DNA of 64,000 nt from Volvox africanus. Its lineage: Eukaryota > Chlorophyta > Chlorophyceae > Chlamydomonadales > Volvocaceae. Of the stretch, positions 1 through 12,205 are shown piece after piece (position 1 is the first letter of the stretch; every line of letters begins with the position of its first letter). Where the stretch lies: positions 2,797,501-2,861,500 of the forward strand of contig BSDZ01000016.1 in assembly GCA_030268105.1 (NCBI GenBank), written 5' to 3'. The translations under genes and the position numbers were made by a program. The notes under the pieces were generated by a model, which saw only the letters and a program-made list of their open reading frames with translations, was not told where the DNA came from and searched no databases.

Positions 1-2904
1 GTGCGATTTGTGCGTTCGGTTTGCCCATCGGATTGTGGATGATATGCTGTGCTCAAATGAACGCGCATGCCGACGAGTTGACAAAACTTCCCAAAACTTA
101 GACGTGAATTGACCGCCGCGATCGGATATCACATTTTTAGGAACGCCATGCAATGGGACCACGTTATCGAAAAATAATCATGCTGTTTGTTCAGCGGTGC
201 AAGACGAGGTGCAGGGGGCTAAGTGAACCATCTTGGTCAAGCGATCAACCATAACGAACACAGAGTCGTATCCCCCCTCAGTTTTAGGCAGCGCGACTAC
301 AAAGTCCATAGAAACACTTTCCCAAGGGGCATTTGGTATAGGTAAAGGTTGTAATAAACCCTGGCCCTTACCGGATAGTGCTTTATTGCGCTGACATAAA
401 CTGCACCTTTGCACGAAGTTTTCCGCATCCTTCACCACGCGCGGCCACCAGAATGAGCGTCGTACGAGCTCTGCCAGACGCATACTTCCAGGATGTCCTG
501 CTAACGGATCCTCGTGGAACTGCGCAAGAATATCGTAGCGCAAAGCGTCATTGTTCGGCACGACGATTTGTGTGGTCGAACCATCTTTCCGTAGCCACAA
601 ATCGTTGCGCTTGTGCAGATGCTCCACATTACTTGGAGGAGCAAACCATGGATCGGTCTGATATGCCATCTTTAGTCATTGCGCGAGATCCGCTGCTATC
701 GGCACCTCCTGACTGTGCGAACGAGTAACCGGTGCTGCCAAAATCGCAGCATGTAATGATGGATGTCGACTGAGGGCGTCAGCAATATTAATTCTGCCGG
801 CGATATATTCCCAAGTACAGTCGAAACGAGATAGATAATCCATCCACCGGGCCTGTCGTTGATTAAGCGTGGGGACACTCTGCAAGAATGTCAGCGGTTT
901 GTGGTCAGTCTTCAGCGTAAAAGGGCGGCCTTCGAGGTAACAGCACCACTCCTTCAAAGCATGTAGAGCTGCCAACAGCTCCTGCTCTCCGGTTGTATAT
1001 CGGGTCTCTGCACCCGAGAACTTCTTACTCGTGAAGGCGATCGGCCGTCCTTCCTGCAACAATACAGCGACGCTGCCATGCCAGGAAGCATCCGATACAA
1101 CTTCAACACGGAATGGCAACGAGTAATCAGGGAAAGAAAGTGTAACGTCGTCGGCGACGATTTGCTTGAGCTCTTCGAATGCCCGCTGACACGCGGGTGT
1201 CCAGGCTTCGAGGGAAGTGAAACCTCCTTTCTTCGTCAAATTCGTAAGCGGGGCCGCAATAATGGAGTATTTATTAATAAACTTACGGAAGTAGTTGGTC
1301 AAACCCAAGAACTGGCGTAGTTTGGTGAGATTCTGCGGCGCGGGCCACTCGCGAACCACAGCTACTTTCCGAGGGTCCATCCTTATTCCAGATGCCGACA
1401 CGCTGTGGCCCAAATACTCCACCTGAGGCTGCGCCCAAAAAATACTTGGCGCGTTTAGCAAACAATTGCTCCCGCTTCATCACCTCAAGCACGAGCTTGA
1501 GATGCTTCAGGTGCTCCTCGCGCGTCTTGGAATATATTAAAATATCATCCAAATAACAAACGACGAACCTGTCGATATACAGTCTGAACATGAGATCCAT
1601 CACTGCTTGATATGTGGCGGGCGCATTAGTAAGTCCAAACGACAAGACCGTGTACTCGAAGTGACCAAAGGGGGTCCGGAAAGCAGTTTTCGGAATATCA
1701 GAGGCAGCAATGCGTATCTGATTATACCCTTGTTGAAGGTCAATCGAGGAAAAATAAGCTGAGCCCTTCAGCTTATCGAGCAGGTCATCGACGCGCGGCA
1801 AAGGGTAGTGATTTTTAATCGTGGTCGCATTCAAGCCCCTATAATCAATGCACATGCGCAACGTCCCATCCTTCTTACCGACAAGCAATATCGGCGCAGA
1901 ATATGGCGATGTGCTGGGCCGAATCATACCCTTTGCGAGCAGATTCCCCACTTGCCGCTTCACCCGCTCAATTTTGGCAGCCTAACCTGTACATAGGTTG
2001 TGAAACGGGTTGTGCTCGAACACAAAGGGGATCATATAATCAGCGGGTAACATAGGTGGGAGCCCCAGGATGACATATGCATCAGTATAATTTGGCAATA
2101 GGAGGGGCTGCGACCTCAGGATCTTTCACAAGAGACTGCGCGGTGGTAGCAACCAATTGCACCCAAGGCCTTGCAAGCAATTCATGGATGCCTTCCCTAA
2201 TAACTTGATAAGCTACTCTTACATCCTTCAAGCTTGGGTCCTTTATTTCGGCGGACGAACGCCGCCAAAGCGAAATTAACCACAGGCTCCGCACAGTTCC
2301 GCCCTCCTCTGGTGTGACATCTTAGTACGACAGACAAGGTACCTTAGGCGATAGGTTCCCTTTTGCACAATGGCCAATTGTGCTGGATTCCATACCGATG
2401 CGAGCTCGGTACTGTCGTTATGTCGCGGCACCCAATGTCCATGTAGTGCTGTCTCCGGGAGACCTTGTTGCACTCATTGGGCCCTAACACACAGAGGGTC
2501 CTTCGTCGACTAAGGGTGATCCTGCCCACGATGGGATGCTTATCCTCATCAACGAGGATAACCTGAACACTTAGACGACTATGGGATCAACCCCATCATG
2601 CTTATCACTTATTTGAGATAAGGTCGTCAGTAACACCGGTAATACTTAGGTGTCCCAAAATTTCAGTCAACAAAATCGATTTTGTTGCCATTCAAAAGAG
2701 TCAAACGTGGCGTACATCCGCATCATACCTACGATCCATGCTAGTCAGCAGAAAAGGATCCGTTTGAGGCACATAAATATGAATCATCGATTATATTAAG
2801 TCAAAGTAGCGAAGAGTCCTCTCATATCAACGTTGCCGGATTCAATCAAGATTTATCCGAGCCAGAACGTAATTTAGTACTCCATGTCAACTAACATTTC
2901 TGTG
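1..2904 (-). pseudogene. pol: D1 element: broken pol (decayed protease, RT, RNase H, integrase)
   Basis: This is the polymerase region of a minus-strand Ty3/Gypsy element that continues beyond the left edge. Reading leftward: a decayed protease-like stretch (about 2660-2290), RT with the YLDD catalytic motif near 1557-1544, RNase H, the integrase HHCC zinc finger and the start of the D,D,E core near the edge. It cannot be translated through. In-frame TGA stops lie at 676-678 and 178-180, where the related copy at 60-64 kb has CGA, and an extra A in the run at about 1436-1441 shifts the frame between RT and RNase H. The protease motif survives only as an out-of-frame remnant of DTGASDD. Family identity is certain from the RT and integrase motifs; function is lost. 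Confidence 0.9.
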
Positions 2905-4191
2905 TTAACATGGATTGGGTGCTCCAACAATATCAACGGAAATCGTGTCAGGTGCCTCGTCCGTTGTAGGTAGTCCTACAGCTAATGGGGGTAAAAGCGG
3001 GCAATTCCTTGTAAGGTGATTTGATGCGCACCGAAGGCAGACTCCCAATTGTCGTCGCTGCGCAAACTCCGTTTGCGTACATCCCCACTTGGAAAGCCAT
3101 CGATTTTGTGTTCTTGACCGCTTCGATTCTGATGCAGCTCCGCGTGACTCGGCGGTATTTTGTAGCACGCCCGTCCTCTTCCGCGTACTCCAAGTTATCT
3201 GCGAATCCCTTGGAGTTAGTTCTTGGATACCAGGAGTATGAGCGTGGTTAGTCGGAAGGTTGCCACCACGGCGCATCGGAGCTGGAGGTAGTGGAATGCC
3301 AGTAGTCTCAGGGGCTGGATCAGTCTCATTGGAGGTATCTTGCGTCATGTCAACTGATAACGGTGCTAATGGTGTCGGACGTTCCTGTCCCGTTCCAAGG
3401 CAAGCTTTGACGCCACGAACGATATGAACCCATCGCGTATACGATCTTGTCCCTTCCCGTGTCAGGTCCGTAATACTCGCTCAGGCTAACTGAAGCAAGA
3501 GACCGCGTTGGAACCAATAAATGTAGTCTCCCTCGGAGAAGCCAATCATGGGTGCTGTTACTGCTTCGAAACGCAACCAGTAGTCCTCCACTGACTCGTA
3601 AGGTCGCATTCGATAAGCGCCTGCATGTAACTCTCTGTACATGGCAGCCACTTGCGACTGATTTCCGGGAGCGAAATTATTAAGGAGCACGTTAATTAAT
3701 TCTTCGAACGTAAAGTGCTCCTGTACAGTGGTCCAATGATCATACCATTCTCTCGCGACACCGCTTCGTGTAGCTCCGATGAAAAGACACTTCACTTCGT
3801 CGCAATCACCACCCTTTACCAACTTCAGGTACTTTTTAGCATCACGGACATAGGAACAAGTGGCACTTGCGGTAGTCTTAGGTTCGGCATCATGACGAAT
3901 ATGTAGTTGAGGCGTTGGGACTACGAAACCAGGGACCCCACCTTCATCCATAAGTTGCTGTAGCGACACCATCGCTGGGTTCTGCTCCACCTCGGTGGGC
4001 CTCATAGGATCTGACGCCCCAGGAGGATTCTGAGCTGGATAAGGGGAGTTCGACTGGGGAGCATCTGATTGGGGATTATATAAGTTATCAACGTTCGGTG
4101 TGGTCTCCGGTTCTTCATATTGGACACTAATATTAGCCTGATCACTCTCCTTCATAGTTGGTGGATACTGATCACACAACATGTATTTCAA
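2905..4191 (-). pseudogene. gag: D1 element: gag, one nonsense mutation
   Basis: Gag of the D family, about 429 codons, encoding the structural protein of the cytoplasmic virus-like particle. It starts at the ATG at 4191 and ends with TAA at 2905-2907. The middle carries the Retrotrans_gag-type segment (W..W, YTFEEL-like, then a Y-RM-P-E-V block) and the end a zinc knuckle, CLRC-ASN-HLTRNC (CX2CX3HX4C). A TGA at 3481-3483 interrupts it; the copy at 58263-59549 has CGA there, so this is a CpG-to-TpG change. The reading frame is otherwise open. Pol is not directly fused: gag ends in TAA and the region between gag and RT is decayed, unlike families A, B and C. Confidence 0.88.
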
Positions 4192-4600
4192 TTAGTACCT
4201 TAAAAGGAAAAAGAGAGTAAGGTAGGACTCTACCTTTGGAATTTTCACTCGAGCACTGTCCACGTTCAAGTAAACTCCTTCGCGAGTAAAAATGTAGTCC
4301 ACCAATACGTAGTCACCTTCAAATGAGTATATCCTTAATAGCTGGACCTGTCAAATGTCCGACTTATTGGGGAAGCGATTCCAAGTATGATGGCAAAGAA
4401 AATCCTTCAGTGGATTTAAGACCTTTCCGGGTGGCGAAAATATAATTAGTATTAACAGACGGGGGCTATACCAAAAGTTATAAGAGAGGATGATATAGTA
4501 CCGACTTGCCGACGAAGTTATCCTGTGAAGCTCCTTGCCGCCGTTTGTTCGTGCAAGAATCTACCCCAATAGTGATGATGAGGCAGCTGTGAATCGAACC

Positions 4601-4612
4601 GTCTCGCTACCA
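4601..4612 (-). other. D1 primer binding site
   Basis: TGGTAGCGAGAC on the minus strand, four bases inside the 5' LTR end, the usual position for a tRNA primer site. It ends in the complement of CCA and resembles initiator-Met tRNA sites of plant-type elements, but the tRNA cannot be confirmed here. The 425-bp leader between this LTR and gag (4192-4616) shows no conserved small ORF. Confidence 0.7.
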
Positions 4613-4616
4613 AATT

Positions 4617-4850
4617 TGTTGTATCCTTCCTTCTTCAACCATGCACTGAATCTGCACGTCTGAATGTTAGCTAGTGCGCACCGTGCTTACGAACAGCGAG
4701 GCGATCCAATGGGAGTAAAGTGACAGCGGAAGACTCACGATTAAGGAAAGATTCAACTTACAATAATCCTCGTTTACAAATCAGTAGATCGCCGTCAGAC
4801 CCCGCGGGCAATGTTCATCACTCGGCTGCAGATGGAATGCTAGAACAGCT
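4617..4850 (-). repeat. D1 5' LTR (family B type), cut short by A1
   Basis: The first 234 bp, in + coordinates, of a family B-type LTR in reverse orientation, starting TGTTGTATCC next to the primer site. It matches 13216-13449 without indels and is cut at 4850/4851 by the LTR of A1. The remainder of the LTR is not found directly across A1. Confidence 0.88.
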
Positions 4851-5689
4851 TGTTGTACCTCTCCTTCGTGTTTGCTCATAAGTATCTGCATGTCTGAAGG
4901 CTTTCGACACCGATGCGCAAGTACTTGCAAGTACAGCAAGACAAGCGCGAGCAAACAGAGACAGCGGAAGACTTCAAACAAGAAGAGATATAACTTACAG
5001 TCTTACAGATCAAAGTGGTGCAATGGACGCAATCGCCGTCAGAGCCGGAAGCAAGCAATCATCACGCAGTGGTGAATAGCGAAATTTAGGCTTAGCTCGG
5101 GCTAAGTAGAGTAGCGTATATCAATAATAATGTAGAACACACGAGTGTTCTCCAGTGTCGAATGTCTTATCTTGCATAGCCGTCCTCGCATCTGTTATAC
5201 TCGCAGCATCACAATGCCGTACGATTCACACTAGGAGGCCGATCCTAAGTGTGACAACGCTACTGCGTATAGGCAAAGTCCAAGCATAACAACGTATAAG
5301 CCTTTCCGGCATTCGCATGATGCAAGGGTCCGAATAACGATATTCGGTTGCAAGACATGCATCGTGACGAGTGCAGCGCTCTCAACGTGTGCTGTAATGA
5401 AGTAATATTATATCAAATCATATTACTTATCGTTTCGTAGCACGAGCATAATGCGCACTTCAATGATTCGGGATTTCATGCATGCTAGGCGGATTTGCCA
5501 TGATGCGATGTCACGATGGATAATGACAACATGCCAAATGTATATATAAATGTATGCATTTATAATACATTTAAATACATGCAGGTTTATTCATATGCAA
5601 TGATCATTCATGCGTTCGTCAAGATAGCATTTCGCCTTGTAGGGTCGCATCCACCTACGCATCGGCGGGAAATGAACCGTAGCGCAACA
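4851..5689 (-). repeat. A1 3' LTR
   Basis: An 839-bp family A LTR, reverse orientation, beginning TGTTGTACCTC and ending GCGCAACA in + coordinates, next to the polypurine tract of A1. It contains the family's inverted-repeat modules. Confidence 0.92.
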
Positions 5690-5704
5690 ATTATCCCCCC
5701 TCCC
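5690..5704 (-). other. A1 polypurine tract
   Basis: GGGAGGGGGGATAAT on the minus strand, immediately inside the 3' LTR. It is the expected plus-strand DNA primer and is the same as in A2 and A4. Confidence 0.8.
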
Positions 5705-5747
5705 GTATGCAGCGTCCTCGCTGCTTCATACAGCATCGACTGCAGGG

Positions 5748-8700
5748 TCATTGGGCTTGCGTGGCACGTTTGCGGGCTTCCTCAAGCAGGGGCTTCATGT
5801 CCTGCGAGAAGTTGCGTGCCGGTTCCCATGAGTTGTGCTCGCTGGTATACCCTGTCCACTTGACCAAGTACTCATGTACTGTCCGCTTACGTTGGTGTCA
5901 GCCCACACGACGCGCGCGATATCCTAACACCCGCTCCACATCGTAAAACTTCTGTTTGCCAGCGATCCAGGTCTCGGGAACTGGTTCGATCGCTGTGGGG
6001 GCGTTCGCAGGCTCAGGGATGGGTTCTGTACTACGATAAGGACGGACAAGCGATAAGTGAAACCTGGGGTGAATGGTCATATCAGCGGGCAATGCAAGCT
6101 CCACAGCCACATTCCCAACCATGCGCATGACAGGATACGGACCAATCCAGCGGGGTAAGAGTTTTCGGGATCCGTCGGCCAAGGAACGCAAGTTCTTGGT
6201 GCTTAGCAACACAAGTTGCCCTTCCGAAAACGTCACGTCCTGCTTGGATTTGTTGTAGTATTCCGTCGTTCGTTGCTGAGCCGCGTCTAAACACGACTTC
6301 GCGTCTGTGATTTGGGACATAAAAGACTTGGCAAAAAGTTTAGCAGCAGGCACGTTCACTTCCAACTCACGCCACATGGGTAGCGCGGGATGAAACCCGT
6401 AGTTGAGAAAGAACGGACTTTTGCCTGTAGAGCGGTTAACAGCGTTGTTAAGTGGGAATTCTGCCGCAGTCAAATATGTATCCCAAATGAGTGGTGTGCG
6501 ACCAGCATAATTGCGCAACATATCACCCAACGTGCGGTTTGTGCATTCGGTTTGACCATCAGTCTGCGGGTGATACGCCGTGCTCAGGTTGACGCGCATG
6601 CCAACTAGCTTGCAGAGCGCTTCCCAAAACTTAGACGTGAACTGCCCACCGCGGTCCGAGATCACATTTTTGGGAACCCCGTGTAACCGAACCACATTTT
6701 CGAAAAACAAACGTGCGGTTTGTTCAGCCGTGCAGGACGATGTGCATGGTGCTAGGTGAACCATCTTAGTCAGACGATCGACCATTACGAACACCGCATC
6801 ATATCCCCCCTCAGTTTTGGGCAGCACGACTACGAAGTCCATGGAAACACTTTCCCAAGGCGCATCTGGGACAGGCAACGGTTGCAACAACCCATGACCC
6901 TTACCGGACAAAGCCTTATTGCGCTGGCACAGACTGCATGTCTGTACGAAGTTCGCCACATCGTTAGCCAAACGAGGCCACCAAAAGGAACGTTGCACCA
7001 ACTCGACCAACCGCTTGCTACCAGGGTGTCCTGCTAACGGGTCCTCGTGGAACTGTGCAAGGATGTCGTAGTGTAGCGCGTCGTCGTTCGGAATGACGAT
7101 TTGCGTAGCTGCACCCTCCGTCCGTAGCCAAAGGCCATTCTGCTTGCGAAGATTTTCTACATTAGCTGGCTCCGAGAACCAGGCATCTGCGTTGTAGGCA
7201 ACCTTCAACCGCTCCGTGAGGTCCATCGCGATCGGCACCTCCTCTTTATGCGGTCGCACGACGGGCGCTGCCAAAATTGCAGCGTGTAGCGACGGATGTC
7301 GACTGAGAGCATCAGCAATACTCAATTTACCAGAAATGTACTCCCAGGTGCAGTCGAACCTAGCTAGGTATTCCATCCACCTAGCCTGACGGCGGTTCAA
7401 CGTCGGAACGTTTTGCAAAAACGTTAGGGGCTTGTGGTCAGTCTTTAAAGTAAATGGGCGTTCCAAATACTGAGGCATCAGACACTACCTCAACACGAAA
7501 CGGCAACGAGTAATCAGGGAATGCAAGGGTGACATCTTCGGCAACGGTTCGCTTGAGCTCTTCGAATGCCCGCTGGCATTGCGACCTCCACGACTCGAGC
7601 GAAACGAAAACGCCTTTGCGAGTTAAGTTAGTAAGCGGGGCCGCAATGATGGAATATTTTTCAATGAACTTTCGGAAATAATTGGTCAAGCCAAGGAACT
7701 TACGCAGCTCCGTGAGGTTCTGAGGCGCGGGCCAATCGCGAACCACGGCGACCTTCCGCGGGTCCATCTTCACACCGGTAGCCGACACAATGTGGCCCAA
7801 ATATTCCACCTGAGGCTGCGCCCAAAAGCATTTGGCGCGTTTAGCAAACAATTGCTCCCGCCTCATAATGTCGAGCACGAGCCGAAGATGCTCCAAGTGC
7901 TCTCCTCGCGCGTCTTAGAATAAACCAAGATGTCATCCAGGTAGCAAACAACGAACCTGTTGATAAACGGCCTAAACATTCGGTCCATAACCGCCTGAAA
8001 CGTCGCAGGGGCATTAGTCAAACCAAACGATAGGACCGTATACTCGAAGTGACCGAAGGGCGTCCGAAAAGCAGTTTGCGGAATATCAGAGACAGCGATG
8101 CGGATCTGATTATAGCCCTGTTGCAAATCAAATGAGGAAAAATAAGCCGAGCCCTTCAGCTTATCCAACAGGTCGTCAACGCGTGGCAAAGGGTAGCGAT
8201 TCTTCACCGTGCTCGCATTCAACCCCCGATAATCGATGCACATGCGCAAGGTCCCATCCTTCTTACCGACAAACAAAATCGGTGCAGAATACGGGGATGT
8301 GCTGGGGCGTATCATACCCTTCGCGAGCAAATCCGTCACTTGGCGCTTTACCTCGTCCAGCTCCAATGGACTCATCCTGTACATTGGCCGGGCCGTAGGC
8401 TGCGCTCCAGGCATGAGAGGGATTGTGTGATCAACAGGACGCATAGGTGGTAGGCCAGGGATATCTTTAAAGACGTCCTCATACTGCGACAGTAGGGCCT
8501 CAACCTCAGGATCCACAGAAATCTGCGCGGTGGTGGCACAACAGCCCACCCGCGGCCTCAAAAGCAGTCCGTGGGCACCCTTCCATAACAAACGGACGGC
8601 CTCCTTACGCCTGACTAGCTCTGGTTCGATTCGCGCGGCCATTGCGGTCACAGCGAAATTAACCATAGGCACCGCCTCAGCTTCGCCCTCCTTTGGTGTG

Positions 8701-9665
8701 ACATGTTCGAACGACAGGAAAGGTACCTTAATCGACAGAGTACCCTTGCACATATGCAGGGTTGCGGTCTCCATGTCGATGCGCGCGCGGTACTGCCGTA
8801 ATGTCGAAGACCCCATTATGTACGGTGCAGTCTCTGCTAAGCCCTGCAGCACGTACGGCCGGGTCACAACATGCAAAGGGCCTATCGATAGGCTAAGGGT
8901 AATCCTGCCCACGATGGGATGCTTACCCCCGTCAGCAAGGGTAACCTGTGGACAATCAGACGACTCTGGGGTCAACCCCAGCGCATTCACCTCTGCGACA
9001 GAGATGAAGTCGTCGCTGGCACCGGTGTCAACAAGTGCCTTCAGAGTACGGCCATTCAAACCGATCTGAACCACTGGGACACGGTTATCTACGAGCGACT
9101 GCCCAGCAGATAACGTTAGTGCACTTAGGGCGGGTCCGTAACCTACGGCACCCTCATCAGGAGCTTCGTACCAAACGTCAACCGAGTAGGATGTCCCTGG
9201 CCACGGAGCCAGCATACCCTCCCGATCCACACCATTAAACAAAACAGTGCCCGGCTCGAACCGGTGGACACACCGCATACCCCTTAACGATGCCTCTGCC
9301 TTGCGCCGACAGAAAGCGGGGAGTAATACACATGCGGCGGTGCCTGGATATTGACGCCTACATCTCCTGTGCACGGCCAACTGTTCCGACATCTCACGCA
9401 GAGACGAGGGGATGAACAAAACCACGTGGTTAGACAGATCGATAGACGACAGGGGACGGTGAGGTGTAAACAAATTACACAACGGATCGAAGCAGAGAAG
9501 TCCCGTGCGTCCGTCAAGCGTGATGCGTCGCGCAATGACTCGCTCGATGTGTCCAAGTACGCAAGGCAACAATGCCTTCACGGCTGGCCGTAAGGATGAC
9601 CACCGACCATGCGTTAGTTCAGAAATCCCGGGCAGTGTCCCCTCCACAGGAACCCGGGCAAGCCC
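5748..9665 (-). pseudogene. pol: A1 pol: MT-like domain, protease, RT, RNase H, integrase, chromodomain
   Basis: The frame is continuous with gag through the UAG at 9666-9668. Order: a conserved domain of about 130 residues (RPAVKALLP ... FIPSS ... TAACVLLP ... RGMRCVHRF), then aspartic protease [12 protein letters not shown] with YLDD, RNase H, integrase HHCC and D,D35E, and a chromodomain ending at TGA 5748-5750. Lesions: two extra bases at about 7903-7908 shift the frame after the RT YSKT motif; 146 bp are missing from RNase H at about 7475 relative to A4, shifting it again; TGA at 5898-5900 (CGA in A4) cuts off the chromodomain. The domain before protease recalls the N6-adenine-methyltransferase-like domain of some algal retroelements, but with PSS in place of the NPP motif; that is inference. 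Confidence 0.9.
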
Positions 9666-9668
9666 CTA
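9627..9668 (-). promoter_or_regulatory. A1 gag-pol UAG with downstream stem-loop (putative readthrough signal)
   Basis: On the minus strand: TAG (9668-9666), 7 nt, CCCGGG (9658-9653), a 20-nt loop, CCCGGG (9632-9627). The two hexamers can pair into a 6-bp GC stem. Gag and pol are in one frame across the TAG. The same layout recurs in A2, A3, B1, B2 and family C. Confidence 0.65.
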
Positions 9669-10901
9669 TTTCGGCTGAGGTACAAACGGCGGCAGTAACG
9701 GGCAATCCTTCGTAGGATGACTCTCCGCGCACTGTAGACAAACATTGGCCGCTTTCCGACGCTCGAATTTGGAACGATTGCAATTCCATTTTGGCATCAA
9801 TGAGTCATCCGTGCGAGTCCGCTTCACATTGGGGTCAGAGCGCTGTGCGGCTGCCGACGATGGCGCACCACCACGCTTCCTGCTCTTAGCCGGGTCCGAG
9901 CTCGGACCTGCTCCTCCTGACCCGCGGACACCCAAGCTAGCGCCCCCGTGCGCCTTGCGTTGCCGGTTGCTGCGTCGCGTCACGGCAGTAGGCGTGGGGC
10001 GGGTCGCTCCGAGTTCCTGGTCGAGAGCTACAGCTTCCCTAAGCGGATCCTGCACTTGCACGGCATTTGCACGAGGGACAGACTTGACTTCTTCCTCAAC
10101 GGCAAGGAGTCGTATCTCCGTACCCTTAGCAAAAGTGACCAAGGCATCATACGACTTGATCGGCACCCCAGCCAAGTCAGTAGCGCACCATTTAGCCAAC
10201 AGTTTCGTCAGGCCTCGCTTAAACCAAAAGACACGTTCGGTTTCGGTGAGATCAGCAATGGGGGTCACTAGTGCTTCGAAGCGTGACTGGTACGCAGGTA
10301 CATTTTCACCCCGACGCATGTGGTAACTACCGGCCGCCAAGACCTTACGAGCCTCCACATCACGTGCTTGCACCTCAGTAGCGAACCGTGCGAGCAAAGC
10401 GGTGATCATCTCGTCAAAAGTATAGTCGCCCCGGGCGGTGGTCCATTCACGATACCAGTCCTTCGCTGAGCCCTCGAGGGTGTTACCAACGAAGGGACAC
10501 CTGATACCATCATTATCACCACCATGAACAGCCTGGAGATACTTTTTAGCGTCACGCACGTACGTACGAGTTGCATCGGCTATGCTATGTCCTGGTGTCT
10601 TTTCAATCAGCGAGATATTGAGCCTAGGAACGGGAATTGACAATCTCATCACCTCAGGGATGTCATCGTGACCTCGCGCTTGAGGTAATGGCAGAACCCG
10701 TGGACCAGCAGTGTTGTCCATATTCGTATTAACTGCTGAATGCGGCACAATTAAGTGAGCAGGGGTCTGAAGGACAAGGGGCTCTTGAGTGGCTCGCGTG
10801 CCAACAGTCTCAAGACCTCTATCCGGCGCTCTAGCAGCCACAACAAAATCGGGTTGGCTAGCTAAGCTAGTGTGCGGCGTATCGTCACGTTCCACGGACA
10901 T
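9666..10901 (-). CDS. gag: A1 Gag, intact
   Basis: 411 residues, start ATG at 10901, stop TAG at 9666-9668. It is the structural polyprotein that forms the virus-like particle and packages element RNA. Residues about 115-250 carry the Retrotrans_gag core (AYVRDAKKYL, WYREWTTA, TFDEMITALLARF, then YHMRRGENVPAYQSRFEALV). Basic and proline-rich sequence follows, then a zinc knuckle at residues 388-400, CLQC-AES-HPTKDC, with the shortened CX2CX3HX4C spacing. A2 and A3 have the same length. A long antisense ORF overlaps it but mirrors codon bias only. Confidence 0.92.
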   Translation of the reverse strand: MSVERDDTPHTSLASQPDFVVAARAPDRGLETVGTRATQEPLVLQTPAHLIVPHSAVNTNMDNTAGPRVLPLPQARGHDDIPEVMRLSIPVPRLNISLIEKTPGHSIADATRTYVRDAKKYLQAVHGGDNDGIRCPFVGNTLEGSAKDWYREWTTARGDYTFDEMITALLARFATEVQARDVEARKVLAAGSYHMRRGENVPAYQSRFEALVTPIADLTETERVFWFKRGLTKLLAKWCATDLAGVPIKSYDALVTFAKGTEIRLLAVEEEVKSVPRANAVQVQDPLREAVALDQELGATRPTPTAVTRRSNRQRKAHGGASLGVRGSGGAGPSSDPAKSRKRGGAPSSAAAQRSDPNVKRTRTDDSLMPKWNCNRSKFERRKAANVCLQCAESHPTKDCPLLPPFVPQPK

Positions 10902-10988
10902 GGAACATGAAGCAATACCCTAGATTTGCGTAATAGAAGCCGACTTCTATCGCAAAGGCAAGAGTACAAAACGATTCGGTGAGCCTAC

Positions 10989-11141
10989 CGACAGTACTCT
11001 TGAGAAGAATCAGTAAACTCAGCAAGTACTTGCCCAGCTGAGTCCTGATCTCCGTAGTTTGGGCAATGAGAGTCGCCAACTGGTCCGGACGAAAGCCGGT
11101 CTCAGTCGCTGCGGCAAGCAATGCCGGTGCACTGAGATTAC
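10989..11141 (-). other. A1 leader coding block 2 (possible internal exon)
   Basis: A 153-bp stretch upstream of gag, open in one frame, coding PDQLATLIAQTTEIRTQLGK. It is preceded by CAG and followed by GTAGGC on the minus strand. A2, A3, B1, B2 and family C have the same block with length divisible by 3 (one base lost in A3). It has no ATG of its own, so it may be an exon joined to the micro-ORF. Splicing is unproven. Confidence 0.5.
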
Positions 11142-11204
11142 CTGCGACTCAGGGCGTACACTTACACAACAAGTGCAGCAATCTAAGCAAAAGCAATTAA
11201 ACAA

Positions 11205-11300
11205 TTACAAACCGGAAGCAGCGGCGTCCAAAACGGCGCGGCCTAGGTCTTCGGCAAAACTATCTAGCGGTCCTCGTGGTTCGTCGCTGGAACTCGCCAT
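11205..11300 (-). CDS. A1 leader micro-ORF, 31 codons
   Basis: ATG at 11300, TAA at 11205-11207, product 31 residues beginning MASSSDEPRGPLD and ending DAAASGL. The peptide is conserved in A2, A3, B1 and, more distantly, family C, always between primer site and gag and always ending in a TGTAAT stop context. It may be a regulatory uORF, or the first exon of a small protein with the block at 10989-11141. No known domain recognised. Confidence 0.55.
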   Translation of the reverse strand: MASSSDEPRGPLDSFAEDLGRAVLDAAASGL

Positions 11301-11352
11301 AGAAAGAACCTACTTCCGATTAGACAAAGAGAGACAGTTAGGCAACGAACCT

Positions 11353-11364
11353 GTCTCAATACCA
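11353..11364 (-). other. A1 primer binding site
   Basis: TGGTATTGAGAC on the minus strand, three bases inside the 5' LTR. A2 has the same sequence; A3 and family C have TGGTATCGAGAC. Likely an initiator-Met-type tRNA primer. Confidence 0.7.
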
Positions 11365-11367
11365 ATT

Positions 11368-12205
11368 TGTTGTACCTCTCCTTCGTGTTTGCTCATAAGT
11401 ATCTGCATGTCTGAAGGCTTTCGACACCGATGTGCGAGCACATGCAAGTACAGCAAGACAAGCGCGAGCAAACAGAGACAGCGGAAGACTTCAAACAAGA
11501 AGAGATATAACTTACAGTCTTACAGATCGAAGCGGTGCAATGGACGTAATCGCCGTCAGTGCCGGAAGCAAGCAATCATCACGTGGCGGTGATAAGCGAA
11601 GTTTAGGCTTAGCTCGGGCTAAGTAGAGTAGCGTATAGCAATGATAATGTAGAACACACGAGTGTTCTCCGGTATCGAATGTCTTATCTTGCTTAGCTGT
11701 CCTCGCATCTGTTATACTTGCAGCATCACAATGTCGTACGATTCACACTAGGAGGCCGATCCTAAGTGTGACAACCCTACTGCGTATAGGCGATGTCCAA
11801 GCATAACAACGTATAAGCCTTTCCGGCATTCGCATGATGCAAGGGTCCGAATAACGATATTCGGTTGCAAGGCATGAATCACGACGAGTGAGGTGCTCTC
11901 AACGTGTGCTGTAATGAAGTAATATTATATCAAATCATATTACTTATCGTTTCGTAGCACGAGCATAATGCGCTCTTCAATGATTCGGTATTCCATGCAT
12001 GCTAGGCGGATTTGCCATGATGCGATGTCGCAATGGATAATGACAACATGCCAAATGTATATATAAATGTATGCATTTATAATACATTTAAATACATGCA
12101 GGTTTATTCATATACAATGATCATTCATGCGTTCGTCAAGATGGCAGTTCGCCTCGTAGGGTCGCATCGACCTACGCATCGGCGGAAATGAACCGTAGCA
12201 CAACA
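11368..12205 (-). repeat. A1 5' LTR
   Basis: An 838-bp family A LTR in reverse orientation, TGTTGTACCTC to CGTAGCACAACA in + coordinates. It differs from the partner at 4851-5689 at several tens of scattered positions. CATTC follows it inside D-family gag. Confidence 0.92.

Larger units (their letters stand above)
4851..12205 (-). mobile_element. A1: family A Ty3/Gypsy chromovirus, full length, defective
   Basis: A 7355-bp minus-strand element with both LTRs (4851-5689 and 11368-12205), primer site, leader micro-ORF, gag, in-frame UAG, pol and polypurine tract. The flanks do not form a target-site duplication: CAGCT on the left, CATTC on the right. They lie at different points of the same D element (its LTR on the left, its gag on the right). 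The LTRs differ at several tens of positions, so the insertion is old or the two ends come from different insertions. Pol is disabled by a small insertion, a 146-bp deletion and a nonsense codon. Confidence 0.93.

Noticed and set aside
8132..9113. Plus-strand ORFs of 64-179 codons opposite A1 pol
   Set aside because: Shadow frames of RT and protease; the same shadows recur wherever that pol segment occurs.
11059..11592. A 177-codon ORF across the A1 leader and LTR
   Set aside because: Antisense to the leader and running into LTR sequence; no conservation apart from the underlying repeat.
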